A stretch of DNA of 64,000 nucleotides. Origin: Hymenobacter taeanensis. Lineage in GTDB: Bacteria; Bacteroidota; Bacteroidia; Cytophagales; Hymenobacteraceae. How positions within the stretch are numbered: position 1 is the stretch's first letter; each line of letters begins with the position of its first letter. The stretch covers positions 3,441,001 to 3,505,000 of the forward strand of contig NZ_CP053538.1 of NCBI RefSeq assembly GCF_013137895.1. The letters run 5' to 3'. This document shows positions 50,571 through 58,847 of this stretch, one piece after another. The notes below the pieces were generated by a model. The model searched no databases. It was not told the DNA's origin and worked only from the letters and a program-made list of their open reading frames with translations. The translations under genes were made by a program, and so were the position numbers.

Positions 50571-52468
50571 TACTGTTTATATAGCTTGTTATCCACCAGG
50601 CCATTAACGAAAAACTGGGTACAGGCTTTGAGCTCGTTACCGTAGGTGCGCAGTTTTGCTGGGTCGGGGTGAGCTAGGGGGCTGGCGGGCATGGAGTGCG
50701 TACGGTAGGGGTAGAGCCGAACCCGACCATCGGAAGTTAATTCGGTTACGTAGTCGTGGTGCACGAGGTAATGCGAGCCGCCGCTCAGAAACAAAGCGCG
50801 GCCAGTGGTGGTGCTGTCAAAAACGGAATAGCCGAAGGGCAGCAGTTGCTGGGAAGCGGCTATGCCCAGGTAATCCAGCACAGTGGCGGGCACATCCGCT
50901 TGCTGGGTAATGCGGTGTACATCAGCGGCCGGCAGGGTACCATTGGGCCGGAAGAGCAGCAGAGGCGTTTTGTAGCTACCGAGCAGGTTTTGATAATCGC
51001 GCCGCAGGGTTTGCGACGTGTGGTCGGCGAGCAGGATGAATAGAGTGTGCTGGTACCAAGGCTGACGCGCCGCCGTTTTAAAGAACTGCCGTAGCGCAAA
51101 GTCGGTATAGCCAATGGAGGCGTGAATGGGCAGCTTGCCCGGGCTGAACTTGCCTTTGTACTTGGCAGGCACCGGAAATGGCTCGTGCGAGGTCAGCGTG
51201 AAAACCGTTGAGAAAAAAGGCTCAGACTGTTTGGTGAGCTGCTGCGCGAAATACTGCAGGTAGGGCTCATCAAAAATGCCCCAGTGCCCATCATAGTCGG
51301 GGCTCTTGGCGCCGCCAGGGTATTCGGCTAAACCATAGTATTTCTGGATGCCCGTAATACCTGAAAAGGTATTGAAGCCCATGGTACCATTCTGAGCGCC
51401 GTGGTACACTGAGGTGGCATACCCTTGCTTGCCCAGCAGCTCCCCCAGTCCGTGCAGCTCATCGGTCTGGAAGTTAGAGGTGATGAATGGGCTTTCCATC
51501 AGCGAGGGCAAGCCCGCCAGTACTGCCGGCAGCGCCTCAATAGAGCGGCGGCCATTGGCGTAGTGCTCCCGAAAGAACAAGCCTTGGGTTGCCAGAGAAT
51601 CGAAAAACGGGGTATAGCCCCGGCCGCCATTTTCAACACCATTGTACTCAGAGGCAAAACTCTCAACCAGCAGAATCACCACGTTATCACGTGGGGCATT
51701 GGGGCGCGGAGCCGGCATGTGGGCTGCCAGCGCCGCTTGCAGCTTCTGGTGCGAGGAGAAGTAGGTAAGGCGCTCTACCGGCTCGTAGCCCAGGCTTTTC
51801 AGAAAAGTGAACGTGCTGTTTAGAGCTAGGTGGCCTAGCACGGGTGGCGTTTGCATAAAGGCGTGGCCCGTACGCAATGGCTTAAGCTGTAGGCCACCTC
51901 GGATGCCTAATACAGCTAAACCTGCCACCACAATAATCTCTAAGCCAGTACGCACTATGCTCCGCGAGGTGCGGGGGTGTTGGTAGTGCGCCGCAGTGGC
52001 TGGGGCGGGCATAGGATACAGGTACCAGAGTAACCCAAATAGCGTCACAAACGGAACCAGCAGAAACCAATAGTGGCCTACGAGTTGCCCGGCCTGCCGC
52101 TCAATATCGCCGGTAATGGTAAACAGCTCGTCGCTGGTGCGCCGCCCAATAAACTTAAAATACTGCGTATCAACTAAGTTAAGCGCCATGCCCATGGCGT
52201 TTAAGGTCAGATATACTCCCCGCAAGGTTCGTTGCCACGTGCGGTGGAAATTAGGCACCAACGACAGCACCAAAAAGGGGATATTCAGCAGCAAAAGCGC
52301 CGAAATATCAAAGCGGAAGCCATGCCAGAAAGCCAGGAGTATTTGACCAATGGTGGCCTCCTGAAAAACCGTTTGGTTTGCCAGGTAAAAGGCCAACCGC
52401 AGCAGCAGGTAAATCCCCAGCAGCAGCAGGAACCGACGCAGCAGCAGGCGCAGAACGGGAGAGAGCAT
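50570..52468 (-). CDS. LTA synthase-like membrane sulfatase/phosphotransferase
   Basis: 632 residues with five predicted N-terminal transmembrane helices (~1-200) and a sulfatase-fold domain facing the periplasm. 'NVVILLVESFASEYNG' holds the first metal ligand, 'HYANGRRSIEALPAVLAGLPSL' the nucleophile region, 'TSHEPFPVPAKYKG' and 'LFILLADHTSQ' later metal ligands. In Firmicutes this family polymerises lipoteichoic acid. Gram-negative homologues transfer phosphoglycerol or related groups to envelope glycans. The gene follows the SUKH-like gene by 15 bp and may share its transcript. Confidence 0.9.
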   Translation of the reverse strand: MLSPVLRLLLRRFLLLLGIYLLLRLAFYLANQTVFQEATIGQILLAFWHGFRFDISALLLLNIPFLVLSLVPNFHRTWQRTLRGVYLTLNAMGMALNLVDTQYFKFIGRRTSDELFTITGDIERQAGQLVGHYWFLLVPFVTLFGLLWYLYPMPAPATAAHYQHPRTSRSIVRTGLEIIVVAGLAVLGIRGGLQLKPLRTGHAFMQTPPVLGHLALNSTFTFLKSLGYEPVERLTYFSSHQKLQAALAAHMPAPRPNAPRDNVVILLVESFASEYNGVENGGRGYTPFFDSLATQGLFFREHYANGRRSIEALPAVLAGLPSLMESPFITSNFQTDELHGLGELLGKQGYATSVYHGAQNGTMGFNTFSGITGIQKYYGLAEYPGGAKSPDYDGHWGIFDEPYLQYFAQQLTKQSEPFFSTVFTLTSHEPFPVPAKYKGKFSPGKLPIHASIGYTDFALRQFFKTAARQPWYQHTLFILLADHTSQTLRRDYQNLLGSYKTPLLLFRPNGTLPAADVHRITQQADVPATVLDYLGIAASQQLLPFGYSVFDSTTTGRALFLSGGSHYLVHHDYVTELTSDGRVRLYPYRTHSMPASPLAHPDPAKLRTYGNELKACTQFFVNGLVDNKLYKQ

Positions 52469-52483
52469 CAGCGCAAGTAACGG

Positions 52484-53086
52484 TTATTCCTGAAGAGGCT
52501 TGAGTTGCAGGTGCTGGCCGTCGGGCAGGTTTCTGATTTGCCGGTACAGGTCGGCCAGCCAGGCCAGGCGGGTGACCACAGTTTGGGGCTGCACGCGGGG
52601 CTTTTGCTGGGCCGTTTCAATGCACAATGGCGGAAACAGACTCAGCAGCTGGCCGGGTTGCAGCACGCCACCGCGCTGCTGAAACGCCCGCAGCGGCTCC
52701 ATGCCCAGCGCGTCCAGCGGGAACTTCTCAGCCCCAAACAGGAAGTGTTTAAAGTCCACTTCCAGGTCGGCCAACTCTCCGGTTTCAGTGTCGAGAAACA
52801 ACACAGCGTCGCCGCGGAGCAGGAACTGGTTGCCCACGCAGTCCTGCGCAAACGGGATGTCGGTTTCTACTACTGTATCGTAGGTGCGCCAGAAGGCGTT
52901 TTCGCCCTGCCAAACGGCTGCAAGAGAATGCCAGGAAGGCTCCGCCACGCACCCCCGGATGTGTAGGCCACCGAAGTAGGCCACCACGCCATTCTGCTCG
53001 CGCAGGAAGGTTTGCAGGTAGGAGGGAAGGCGGGCAAAGCTTACGAGGTCCGTTAGTTCGCCACCGGTAAATAAGATGCCTTTCAT
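52484..53086 (-). CDS. SMI1/KNR4 (SUKH)-like protein
   Basis: ATG 53086 gives 200 residues. 'LPSYLQTFLREQNGVVAYFGGLHIRG' and 'IPFAQDCVGNQFLLRGDAVLFLDTETGELADLEVDFKHFL' fit the SUKH pattern (L-P-x-x-L..F...NG; D..GN...l......g.V...d..tG). SUKH proteins are often immunity proteins for polymorphic toxins, but no toxin gene is adjacent, so a different role is equally possible. The last ~70 residues have no family match that I recognise. Confidence 0.65.
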   Translation of the reverse strand: MKGILFTGGELTDLVSFARLPSYLQTFLREQNGVVAYFGGLHIRGCVAEPSWHSLAAVWQGENAFWRTYDTVVETDIPFAQDCVGNQFLLRGDAVLFLDTETGELADLEVDFKHFLFGAEKFPLDALGMEPLRAFQQRGGVLQPGQLLSLFPPLCIETAQQKPRVQPQTVVTRLAWLADLYRQIRNLPDGQHLQLKPLQE

Positions 53087-53095
53087 AAGGAAGAA

Positions 53096-53195
53096 GCGCA
53101 AAGCTCCAGCTTCGTCGCGTTGCGTAGAACAGCTGCCAGTAGCCGGTGTTCAAACGGAGTAGTAACTAAGAAACGCCAAGCTGGAGCTTCGCGCT
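53096..53195. repeat. Short inverted repeat, family D
   Basis: GCGCAAAGCTCCAGCTTCG at the left and CGCCAAGCTGGAGCTTCGCG at the right are reverse complements over most of their length, separated by ~60 bp. It lies immediately upstream of the SUKH-like gene and next to the ald terminator. Confidence 0.65.
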
Positions 53196-53199
53196 ACAG

Positions 53200-53236
53200 A
53201 AAAAGCCTTCCCGACCATCAGGGCGGGAAGGCTTTT
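53200..53236 (-). terminator. Intrinsic terminator of ald
   Basis: 13-bp stem AAAAGCCTTCCCG / CGGGAAGGCTTTT, with the minus-strand transcript ending in CTTTTTC, 25 bp after the ald stop. Confidence 0.92.
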
Positions 53237-53260
53237 CTAGTGAGAGGCTACTGTTGCTGC

Positions 53261-54388
53261 TTAGGCAATAGCACCTTCCATTACAGATTCAACCGTCTCC
53301 AGGGGCAGGCCCCAAGCGTCGGCTACACCTTTGTACACCACTTTGCCGTGCACCACGTTCAGGCCGAGGCGCAGAGCCTCGTCGCGGCGGCAAGCTTCCT
53401 GCCAGCCCAGGTTAGCCAGTTTCACCGCGTAGGGCAGCGTGGCGTTGGTCAGGGCTAGGGTAGAAGTATACGGTACGGCACCTGGCATGTTAGCCACGCA
53501 GTAGTGCACAATGTCGTCGATGATGAAGGTGGGGTTTTCGTGGGTAGTAGGCTTGCAGGTTTCAATGCAACCGCCCTGGTCCACAGCCACGTCAACCAGC
53601 ACCGTGCCGGCCTTCATAGACTTAAGCATGTCGCGGGTGATGAGGTGGGGAGCCTTCGCGCCCGGAATCAGCACCGCGCCAATGATGAGGTCAGCGGTTT
53701 TGATGGCTTCACGGATGTTGTACTCGTTGGAGTACTGCGTTACCACGTTCTTGGGCATGAAGTCATCTAACTCGCGCAGACGGTTCAGGCTGATGTCCAT
53801 GATGGTTACCTGAGCGCCCAAGCCAGCGGCAATTTTAGCGGCTTGCGTGCCCACAATACCGGCGCCCAGCACCAACACCTCAGCGGGCTTCACGCCGGGT
53901 ACGCCACCCAGCAGAATGCCACGGCCTTTCAGGGGCTTCTCGAGGTACTTAGCACCCTCCTGCGGCGCCATACGGCCAGCTACTTCGCTCATAGGAATGA
54001 GCAGGGGCAGAGCGCGCGAAGGCAGCTCTACCGTTTCGTAGGCCAGGCAAACCGCCTTGCGCTCAATCATGGCGTGGGTCAGCTCCTCGCCTGAGGCAAA
54101 GTGGAAGTAGGTAAACAGCAACTGGTTTTCCTTGATGAGGGGGTACTCCGAAGCAATCGGCTCCTTCACCTTCACAATCATTTCAGCTTTGGCATACACA
54201 TCCTCGATGGTAGGAAGAATGGTAGCACCAGCCTGCTCGTATTCGGCATCCTGGAAGCCGCTGCCCAGGCCGGCCGTAGCCTGCACGTATACGTCGTGGC
54301 CGTGCTTACGGAATTCAGCTACACCAGCAGGCGTGAGGCCTACGCGGTTTTCGTTGTTCTTAATTTCTTTCGGTACGCCGATTAACAT
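53261..54388 (-). CDS. ald: Alanine dehydrogenase
   Basis: 375 residues (family ~370). '[26 protein letters not shown]' is the AlaDH/PNT N-terminal signature. The NAD-binding motif is '[28 protein letters not shown]' and '[17 protein letters not shown]' contains the catalytic His region. It interconverts L-alanine and pyruvate plus ammonium with NAD. A perfect -7 box (TATCTTTG) lies 53 bp upstream and a strong terminator follows, so it is a single-gene unit. Confidence 0.96.
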   Translation of the reverse strand: MLIGVPKEIKNNENRVGLTPAGVAEFRKHGHDVYVQATAGLGSGFQDAEYEQAGATILPTIEDVYAKAEMIVKVKEPIASEYPLIKENQLLFTYFHFASGEELTHAMIERKAVCLAYETVELPSRALPLLIPMSEVAGRMAPQEGAKYLEKPLKGRGILLGGVPGVKPAEVLVLGAGIVGTQAAKIAAGLGAQVTIMDISLNRLRELDDFMPKNVVTQYSNEYNIREAIKTADLIIGAVLIPGAKAPHLITRDMLKSMKAGTVLVDVAVDQGGCIETCKPTTHENPTFIIDDIVHYCVANMPGAVPYTSTLALTNATLPYAVKLANLGWQEACRRDEALRLGLNVVHGKVVYKGVADAWGLPLETVESVMEGAIA

Positions 54389-54440
54389 GACTTGAAGCGA
54401 AGGGTGAAGGTGGGTGGATTGAACGCTTTAAAAGCGGGGG

Positions 54441-54448
54441 CAAAGATA
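54441..54448 (-). promoter_or_regulatory. -7 promoter box of ald
   Basis: The minus strand reads TATCTTTG, an exact and well-used Bacteroidota -7 box, predicting a leader of about 45 nt. Confidence 0.65.
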
Positions 54449-54501
54449 AGTCGGAATTCGCTGAGGTAACACGGTAAAGAAGAATGTCGTTCGGAGAAAC
54501 G

Positions 54502-54569
54502 AAACGGCCCTGCCCACCGCAGAAGCCAACGTGGTTACGTTTGCTTTTACTGCGTGGGAAGGGCCGTTT
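54502..54569 (-). terminator. Long stem-loop after the DUF1573 gene
   Basis: AAACGGCCCTGCCCACCGCAG pairs with CTGCGTGGGAAGGGCCGTTT (one unpaired base) around a 27-nt loop that itself contains AACGTGGTTACGTT. It lies 42 bp after the stop of the minus-strand gene. Confidence 0.7.
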
Positions 54570-54610
54570 TGTTTACCCAGAAGAATCCTGCTGTACCTTA
54601 AGCTAGATGC

Positions 54611-55384
54611 CTATTTGAATGGCACACTGGCGCCACTTTCCTTCACCATGCTGCCAGCGTTCAGGTCCTGCACTACAGTGGCTTTCAACGTGAGCTTGGT
54701 GTCACCGTGCATGTCGTTGCTGGTGAGGGTCACCACTTCCTGCTGTTGGCCCAGTTTACGCTGGTTGTATACCAGCTCAACGGTGGCACTTTGGCCTGGC
54801 TTAATAGGAGCCGGCGCCGCCTTGTAGCCCACGCAATAGCACTGCGACTGTACCGCGCTTAGTATCAGATCCTGTTTACCGGTGTTTTTCACCGTGAAGC
54901 GCGCCGAGGGCGTCTGACCGGCTTCCATCTTGCCAAAGTCGTGGCTGGCACGGTCCAGCGTGAGCTTGGGGCCCTGGGCCAATTGAGCCGGCGTGAGCGT
55001 GGCCTTAATCTGGTCTTTGTTCAGCACGTTCCCCTTAATGGTAAGCACGGTGCTGGGCGCAGCCGCATTGCTGGTTACCGTTACGGTTTTGTTGAAGATG
55101 CCGGGGCGGCCAGCGCTGCTGTACACCGCCTTTACAATACCGCTTTTACCGGGCATCACGGGCGTTTTAGTCCAGTCGGGGGTGGTACAGCCACAGGAGG
55201 CCTGCACGTTGGCAATTATAACGGGCTGGTTGCCGGTATTCTTGAACTTGAACTCGTAGGTGGCCATGGTGCCTTCGGGCACGTTGCCAAAGTCGTGAAG
55301 GTCTTTTTCAAACTGCAACACCCCTTGAGCGTGCGAAGCTGCGGCCACAAGCAGGGCTACTAACAGCGAGAACAAGTGTTTCAT
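54611..55384 (-). CDS. Exported DUF1573 protein with two domains
   Basis: ATG 55384 gives 257 residues with signal peptide MKHLFSLLVALLVAAASHA. Two DUF1573 (ASH-like immunoglobulin) domains follow: ~22-130 ('FEKDLHDFGNVPEGTMATYEFKFKNTGNQPVIIANVQASCGCTTPDW') and ~140-240 ('LDRASHDFGKMEAGQTPSARFTVKNTGKQDLILSAVQSQCYC'). The first keeps the Cys-Gly-Cys of the family. Function is unknown; these are abundant periplasmic proteins in Bacteroidota. Confidence 0.88.
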   Translation of the reverse strand: MKHLFSLLVALLVAAASHAQGVLQFEKDLHDFGNVPEGTMATYEFKFKNTGNQPVIIANVQASCGCTTPDWTKTPVMPGKSGIVKAVYSSAGRPGIFNKTVTVTSNAAAPSTVLTIKGNVLNKDQIKATLTPAQLAQGPKLTLDRASHDFGKMEAGQTPSARFTVKNTGKQDLILSAVQSQCYCVGYKAAPAPIKPGQSATVELVYNQRKLGQQQEVVTLTSNDMHGDTKLTLKATVVQDLNAGSMVKESGASVPFK

Positions 55385-55536
55385 CTTATTAAAAAGCTTA
55401 GCGTTAGAATTTGCTGCGAGTAGGGAGACGCGCGGTGGGCAGGCAATAGCCGAGAGGTCAACAACCGGAACAAGTATCTCATTCCGCCGCTTCTGGCGGG
55501 GCCAACTTCTGGCGGCCACCATGTAGCTCCCTTTGT

Positions 55537-55544
55537 CAAAGATA
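55537..55544 (-). promoter_or_regulatory. Putative -7 box for the DUF1573 gene
   Basis: The minus strand reads TATCTTTG, with a TTTG 25 bp upstream (a little wider than the usual spacing). It would give a ~145-nt leader. Confidence 0.5.
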
Positions 55545-55615
55545 GTTAATAAACCCTGCTTTCTGCCGTCAAAGTGGGCACACTCCGGCACACGGCCGGA
55601 TCGGTGGCAAATCCG

Positions 55616-55623
55616 TACTTTTG
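55616..55623 (+). promoter_or_regulatory. Putative -7 box for the E1 gene
   Basis: TACTTTTG fits TAnnTTTG and lies 71 bp upstream of the chosen ATG at 55695. This makes the longer frame opening at 55533, which starts before the box, unlikely. Confidence 0.5.
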
Positions 55624-55694
55624 AGGGCCTGTTTCCTTGGAAGCCGGTTCCCACCCACTCAACACCCGCCCCACCTTTACCCGTTCTGCTTTCT

Positions 55695-58115
55695 ATGTCC
55701 ACCGCTGAAACTGCCGATTTAATGGTCACTGCTGCCACCTTAAGCAAAGAAGAACTGCTTCGTGATTACCGCCTGGGGTGGGAAAGCCGGCAGGCCTCGC
55801 TGGCGGGGCGCAAAGAAGTATTCATGGGCAAGGCCAAGTTTGGCATCTTCGGCGACGGCAAGGAAGTTCCGCAGCTGGCCATGGCCCGCGCCTTCCGGGC
55901 CGGCGACTGGCGCTCCGGCTACTACCGCGACCAGACGTTCATGCTGGCCATCGGCGAGCTGACCCTGCAGCAATACTTTGCCCAGCTATATGCCCACCCC
56001 GATGTAGAGGCAGAGCCCTCCACGGCTGGCCGCGCCATGAACGGCCACTTCGGCACGCGCCTGCTCGACGAAGACGGCCAGTTTAAGAACCTCGCCGAAA
56101 GCAAAAACTCTTCTGCTGATATCTCGCCCACAGGTGGCCAAATGCCGCGCCTCGTAGGCCTGGCCTACGCCTCTAAGCTGTACCGCCAGAACCCCGAGCT
56201 GCACTCCATGACGCAGTTTTCGGTAAACGGCAACGAGGTAGCCTTCGGGACTATTGGTAACGCCAGCACCTCAGAGGGTATGTTCTTCGAGGCCCTGAAT
56301 GCAGCCGGCGTACTGCAGATTCCCATGCTGGTAAGCGTGTGGGACGACCACTATGGCATCTCGGTGCCGGCTGAGTACCAGACGACGAAGCAGAATATTT
56401 CAGAAATCCTGAAAGGCCTGCAACGCGAAGGTGAGGGCCAGGAAGGCTTCGAGATATTTGTGGTAAAAGGCTGGGATTATGCTGCTCTGGTTGATACTTA
56501 CCAGCGTGCTGCTGAAGTCTGCCGCGCCCAGCACGTGCCTGTGCTCATTCACGTAACAGAAGTAACCCAGCCGCAAGGCCACAGTACTTCCGGCTCACAC
56601 GAACGCTACAAGAGTAAAGACCGCCTGAGCTGGGAAGAGGAGCACGACTGCTTGCGCAAGATGCGCGAGTGGCTGCTCTCTGAAGGCCAAGCTTTGGAGG
56701 AGGAGCTGGATCAGATCGAAAACGAAGCCAAGGAAACCGTTAAACAGGCTCGTGTGGCAGCCTGGGAGGCTTTCTTCAACCCCATTAAGCAGGAGCGCAC
56801 CGAGGTGGTAGCCCTGCTCAACAAGCTGGTGACTGAAACCGGTACTGAGCACCAGATTCACGAGCTGGTGGAGCCGCTGGCTCATAACCCAGCACCCATC
56901 CGCGCCGATTTGGTGCGGACGGTGCGCCGGGTGTTGCGCCGCGTCCGGACGATGCGCAGCAATGCCCGCCGCGACCTGCAGAACTGGCTGGAGCAGGCCT
57001 TGGCTGAAAACGCTGACCGCTACAACTCTTACTTGTTTAGCCAGAGCGAAGAAGCAGCCCTTAACATCGAAGAGATCAAAGCTGAGTTTGCCCCCAACAC
57101 CCCGCAGGTAGATGGGCGGGAGGTGCTGCAGGCGTGCTTTGAAGCCAACTTCCGCCGCGATCCACGCATTTTTGCCATCGGCGAAGATGTAGGCCGCATC
57201 GGCGACGTGAACCAGGCGTTTGCTGGCCTGCAGGAGAAATTTGGGGAGCTGCGCGTTACGGATACCGGCATTCGGGAGTGCACCATTGTGGGGCAGGGCA
57301 TTGGTGCTGCCATGCGTGGCCTACGCCCCATCACCGAAATTCAGTACCTAGATTATCTGCTCTACGCCATCCAGATCCTCAGTGATGATGTGGCCAGCTT
57401 GCAGTACCGTACCAAGGGTGGCCAGAAGGCTCCGCTCATTGTTCGGACGCGGGGGCACCGCCTCGAAGGCATCTGGCACAGCGGCTCACCCATCCAAATG
57501 ATTTTGGGCAGCATCAGGGGCATACACTTGTGCGTACCGCGCGACATGACCCAGGCCGCCGGCTTCTATAACACGCTGCTGCGGGCCGATGAGCCGGCCA
57601 TTGTGATTGAGTGCCTCAACGGCTACCGCCTCAAAGAGCGCATTCCGCAAAACGTGGGCGAATTTACGGTGCCTTTGGGCGTGCCAGAAGTTATTCGGGA
57701 GGGGGAAGACCTGACTATTGTCACCTACGGCTCTATGTGCCGGATTGTGCAGGACGCCGCCAAGCAACTGGAGGAAGTAGGCATTTCCGTGGAGGTTATC
57801 GACGTGCAGACCCTATTGCCTTTCGATATTGAGCAGGTGATTTCTGACAGCATTCGCAAGACCAACCGGGTATTGTTTGCCGACGAAGACGTACCTGGTG
57901 GTGCAACGGCCTACATGATGCAGCAGGTAGTTGACGGGCAGGGAGCCTATCAACTCCTCGACTCCGCTCCGCGCTGCCTTTCGGCGCAGGCTCACCGCCC
58001 ACCCTACGGCTCCGATGGTGACTACTTCTCCAAGCCCAACGCCGAGGACGTATTCGACATCGTGTATGAGATGATGCAAGAGGCTGACCCCAAGCGCTTC
58101 CCTGCTATTTACTAG
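55695..58115 (+). CDS. Fused alpha-beta E1 of a 2-oxoacid dehydrogenase complex
   Basis: ATG 55695 gives 806 residues. Residues ~20-400 match the E1 alpha TPP-binding domain, ~400-470 form a linker rich in charged helices, and ~475-806 are E1 beta ('FAIGEDVGRIGDVNQAFAGLQEKFG', 'TEIQYLDYLLYAIQIL', 'VLFADEDVPGGATAYMMQQ'). It decarboxylates a 2-oxoacid, most likely branched-chain or pyruvate, and acylates E2 lipoate. The usual TPP motif GDG..NN reads GNASTSEG (188-195) ... DD (217-218). No E2 or E3 gene is nearby. Confidence 0.88.
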   Translation: MSTAETADLMVTAATLSKEELLRDYRLGWESRQASLAGRKEVFMGKAKFGIFGDGKEVPQLAMARAFRAGDWRSGYYRDQTFMLAIGELTLQQYFAQLYAHPDVEAEPSTAGRAMNGHFGTRLLDEDGQFKNLAESKNSSADISPTGGQMPRLVGLAYASKLYRQNPELHSMTQFSVNGNEVAFGTIGNASTSEGMFFEALNAAGVLQIPMLVSVWDDHYGISVPAEYQTTKQNISEILKGLQREGEGQEGFEIFVVKGWDYAALVDTYQRAAEVCRAQHVPVLIHVTEVTQPQGHSTSGSHERYKSKDRLSWEEEHDCLRKMREWLLSEGQALEEELDQIENEAKETVKQARVAAWEAFFNPIKQERTEVVALLNKLVTETGTEHQIHELVEPLAHNPAPIRADLVRTVRRVLRRVRTMRSNARRDLQNWLEQALAENADRYNSYLFSQSEEAALNIEEIKAEFAPNTPQVDGREVLQACFEANFRRDPRIFAIGEDVGRIGDVNQAFAGLQEKFGELRVTDTGIRECTIVGQGIGAAMRGLRPITEIQYLDYLLYAIQILSDDVASLQYRTKGGQKAPLIVRTRGHRLEGIWHSGSPIQMILGSIRGIHLCVPRDMTQAAGFYNTLLRADEPAIVIECLNGYRLKERIPQNVGEFTVPLGVPEVIREGEDLTIVTYGSMCRIVQDAAKQLEEVGISVEVIDVQTLLPFDIEQVISDSIRKTNRVLFADEDVPGGATAYMMQQVVDGQGAYQLLDSAPRCLSAQAHRPPYGSDGDYFSKPNAEDVFDIVYEMMQEADPKRFPAIY

Positions 58116-58121
58116 GCCAGT

Positions 58122-58168
58122 AAAAAGCCCTCGTTCAGTGGCGTAGGCCACTAGAACGAGGGCTTTTT
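58122..58168 (+). terminator. Intrinsic terminator after E1
   Basis: 15-bp perfect stem AAAAAGCCCTCGTTC / GAACGAGGGCTTTTT, with an inner AGTGG...CCACT stem containing GTAGGCCACT. Usable on both strands. Confidence 0.93.
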
Positions 58169-58184
58169 AGTGTCTGCTGAATAG

Positions 58185-58730
58185 CTAGTCCACCGTAATG
58201 GGTTCGGTAATTACTTCGTTGCTCTCGTGTAGTGCACGGTCGGCTATCTTCACCTTAAACCGCACTACCGACTTAGGAGGGAAGGTGCCCTGGAAGAAAT
58301 CAACCTTGAAATTGAGGTCTCCCTTAAGTGGCTCCTTCCGTCCTCCCTGGTCAGAAGGTGAGAGGCGCGGATAGCGGCCATTGTAAGAGAAAGCCAGGTT
58401 GTAGTCCTCAAACTGATTATTACTGTTACGCAGCTGAGGCTGGAAGAAGTAGTTGTTGTAGTAGCGGTTAGGCTGGCCGTTCAAATCCAGCTCATTGAAG
58501 GGTGAGTTGATGTCGTCGGTATTGAGCCCCAAATCGCCGTCACCATCCTTGAATCCTACCGTCACGATAACACGGTCGAATACCCCCGTCAGGGTATCAA
58601 CGTGGCGCTGCTGAATACTTTTAAAGGTAATCTCCGGTACGTCGGGATAGTCTGGTGCGCTTAGGCAAGACGTAATGCCCGCGCCAGCTAGTAGCAGCGC
58701 CCCAAAGCACAGAGTACGAGATAGAGCCAT
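58185..58730 (-). CDS. Small lipoprotein of unknown function
   Basis: ATG 58730 gives 181 residues. The lipobox is ITSC (Cys22). 'VTVGFKDGDGDLGLNTDD' resembles a Ca-binding DxDxDG-type loop common in Bacteroidota lipoproteins. The rest is predicted beta-rich with 'LNFKVDFFQGTFPPKSVVRFKVKIADRALHESNEV'. No enzyme motif. It converges with the E1 gene and shares its terminator. Confidence 0.82.
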   Translation of the reverse strand: MALSRTLCFGALLLAGAGITSCLSAPDYPDVPEITFKSIQQRHVDTLTGVFDRVIVTVGFKDGDGDLGLNTDDINSPFNELDLNGQPNRYYNNYFFQPQLRNSNNQFEDYNLAFSYNGRYPRLSPSDQGGRKEPLKGDLNFKVDFFQGTFPPKSVVRFKVKIADRALHESNEVITEPITVD

Positions 58731-58847
58731 AACAAGTAGTGAAACGGAGGATGAAAACGGCGTGGCCGCGGCCGGAAGGTACAACTTCCTAACGAACGAA
58801 GTGGCGGCCACATTGTTCTACTGTTTCGCAAACCCTACTACATCTGA

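Noticed and set aside
55533..55694. A longer N-terminus for the fused E1 protein
   Set aside because: The extension starts upstream of the likely -7 box at 55616-55623 and has no similarity to E1 enzymes.
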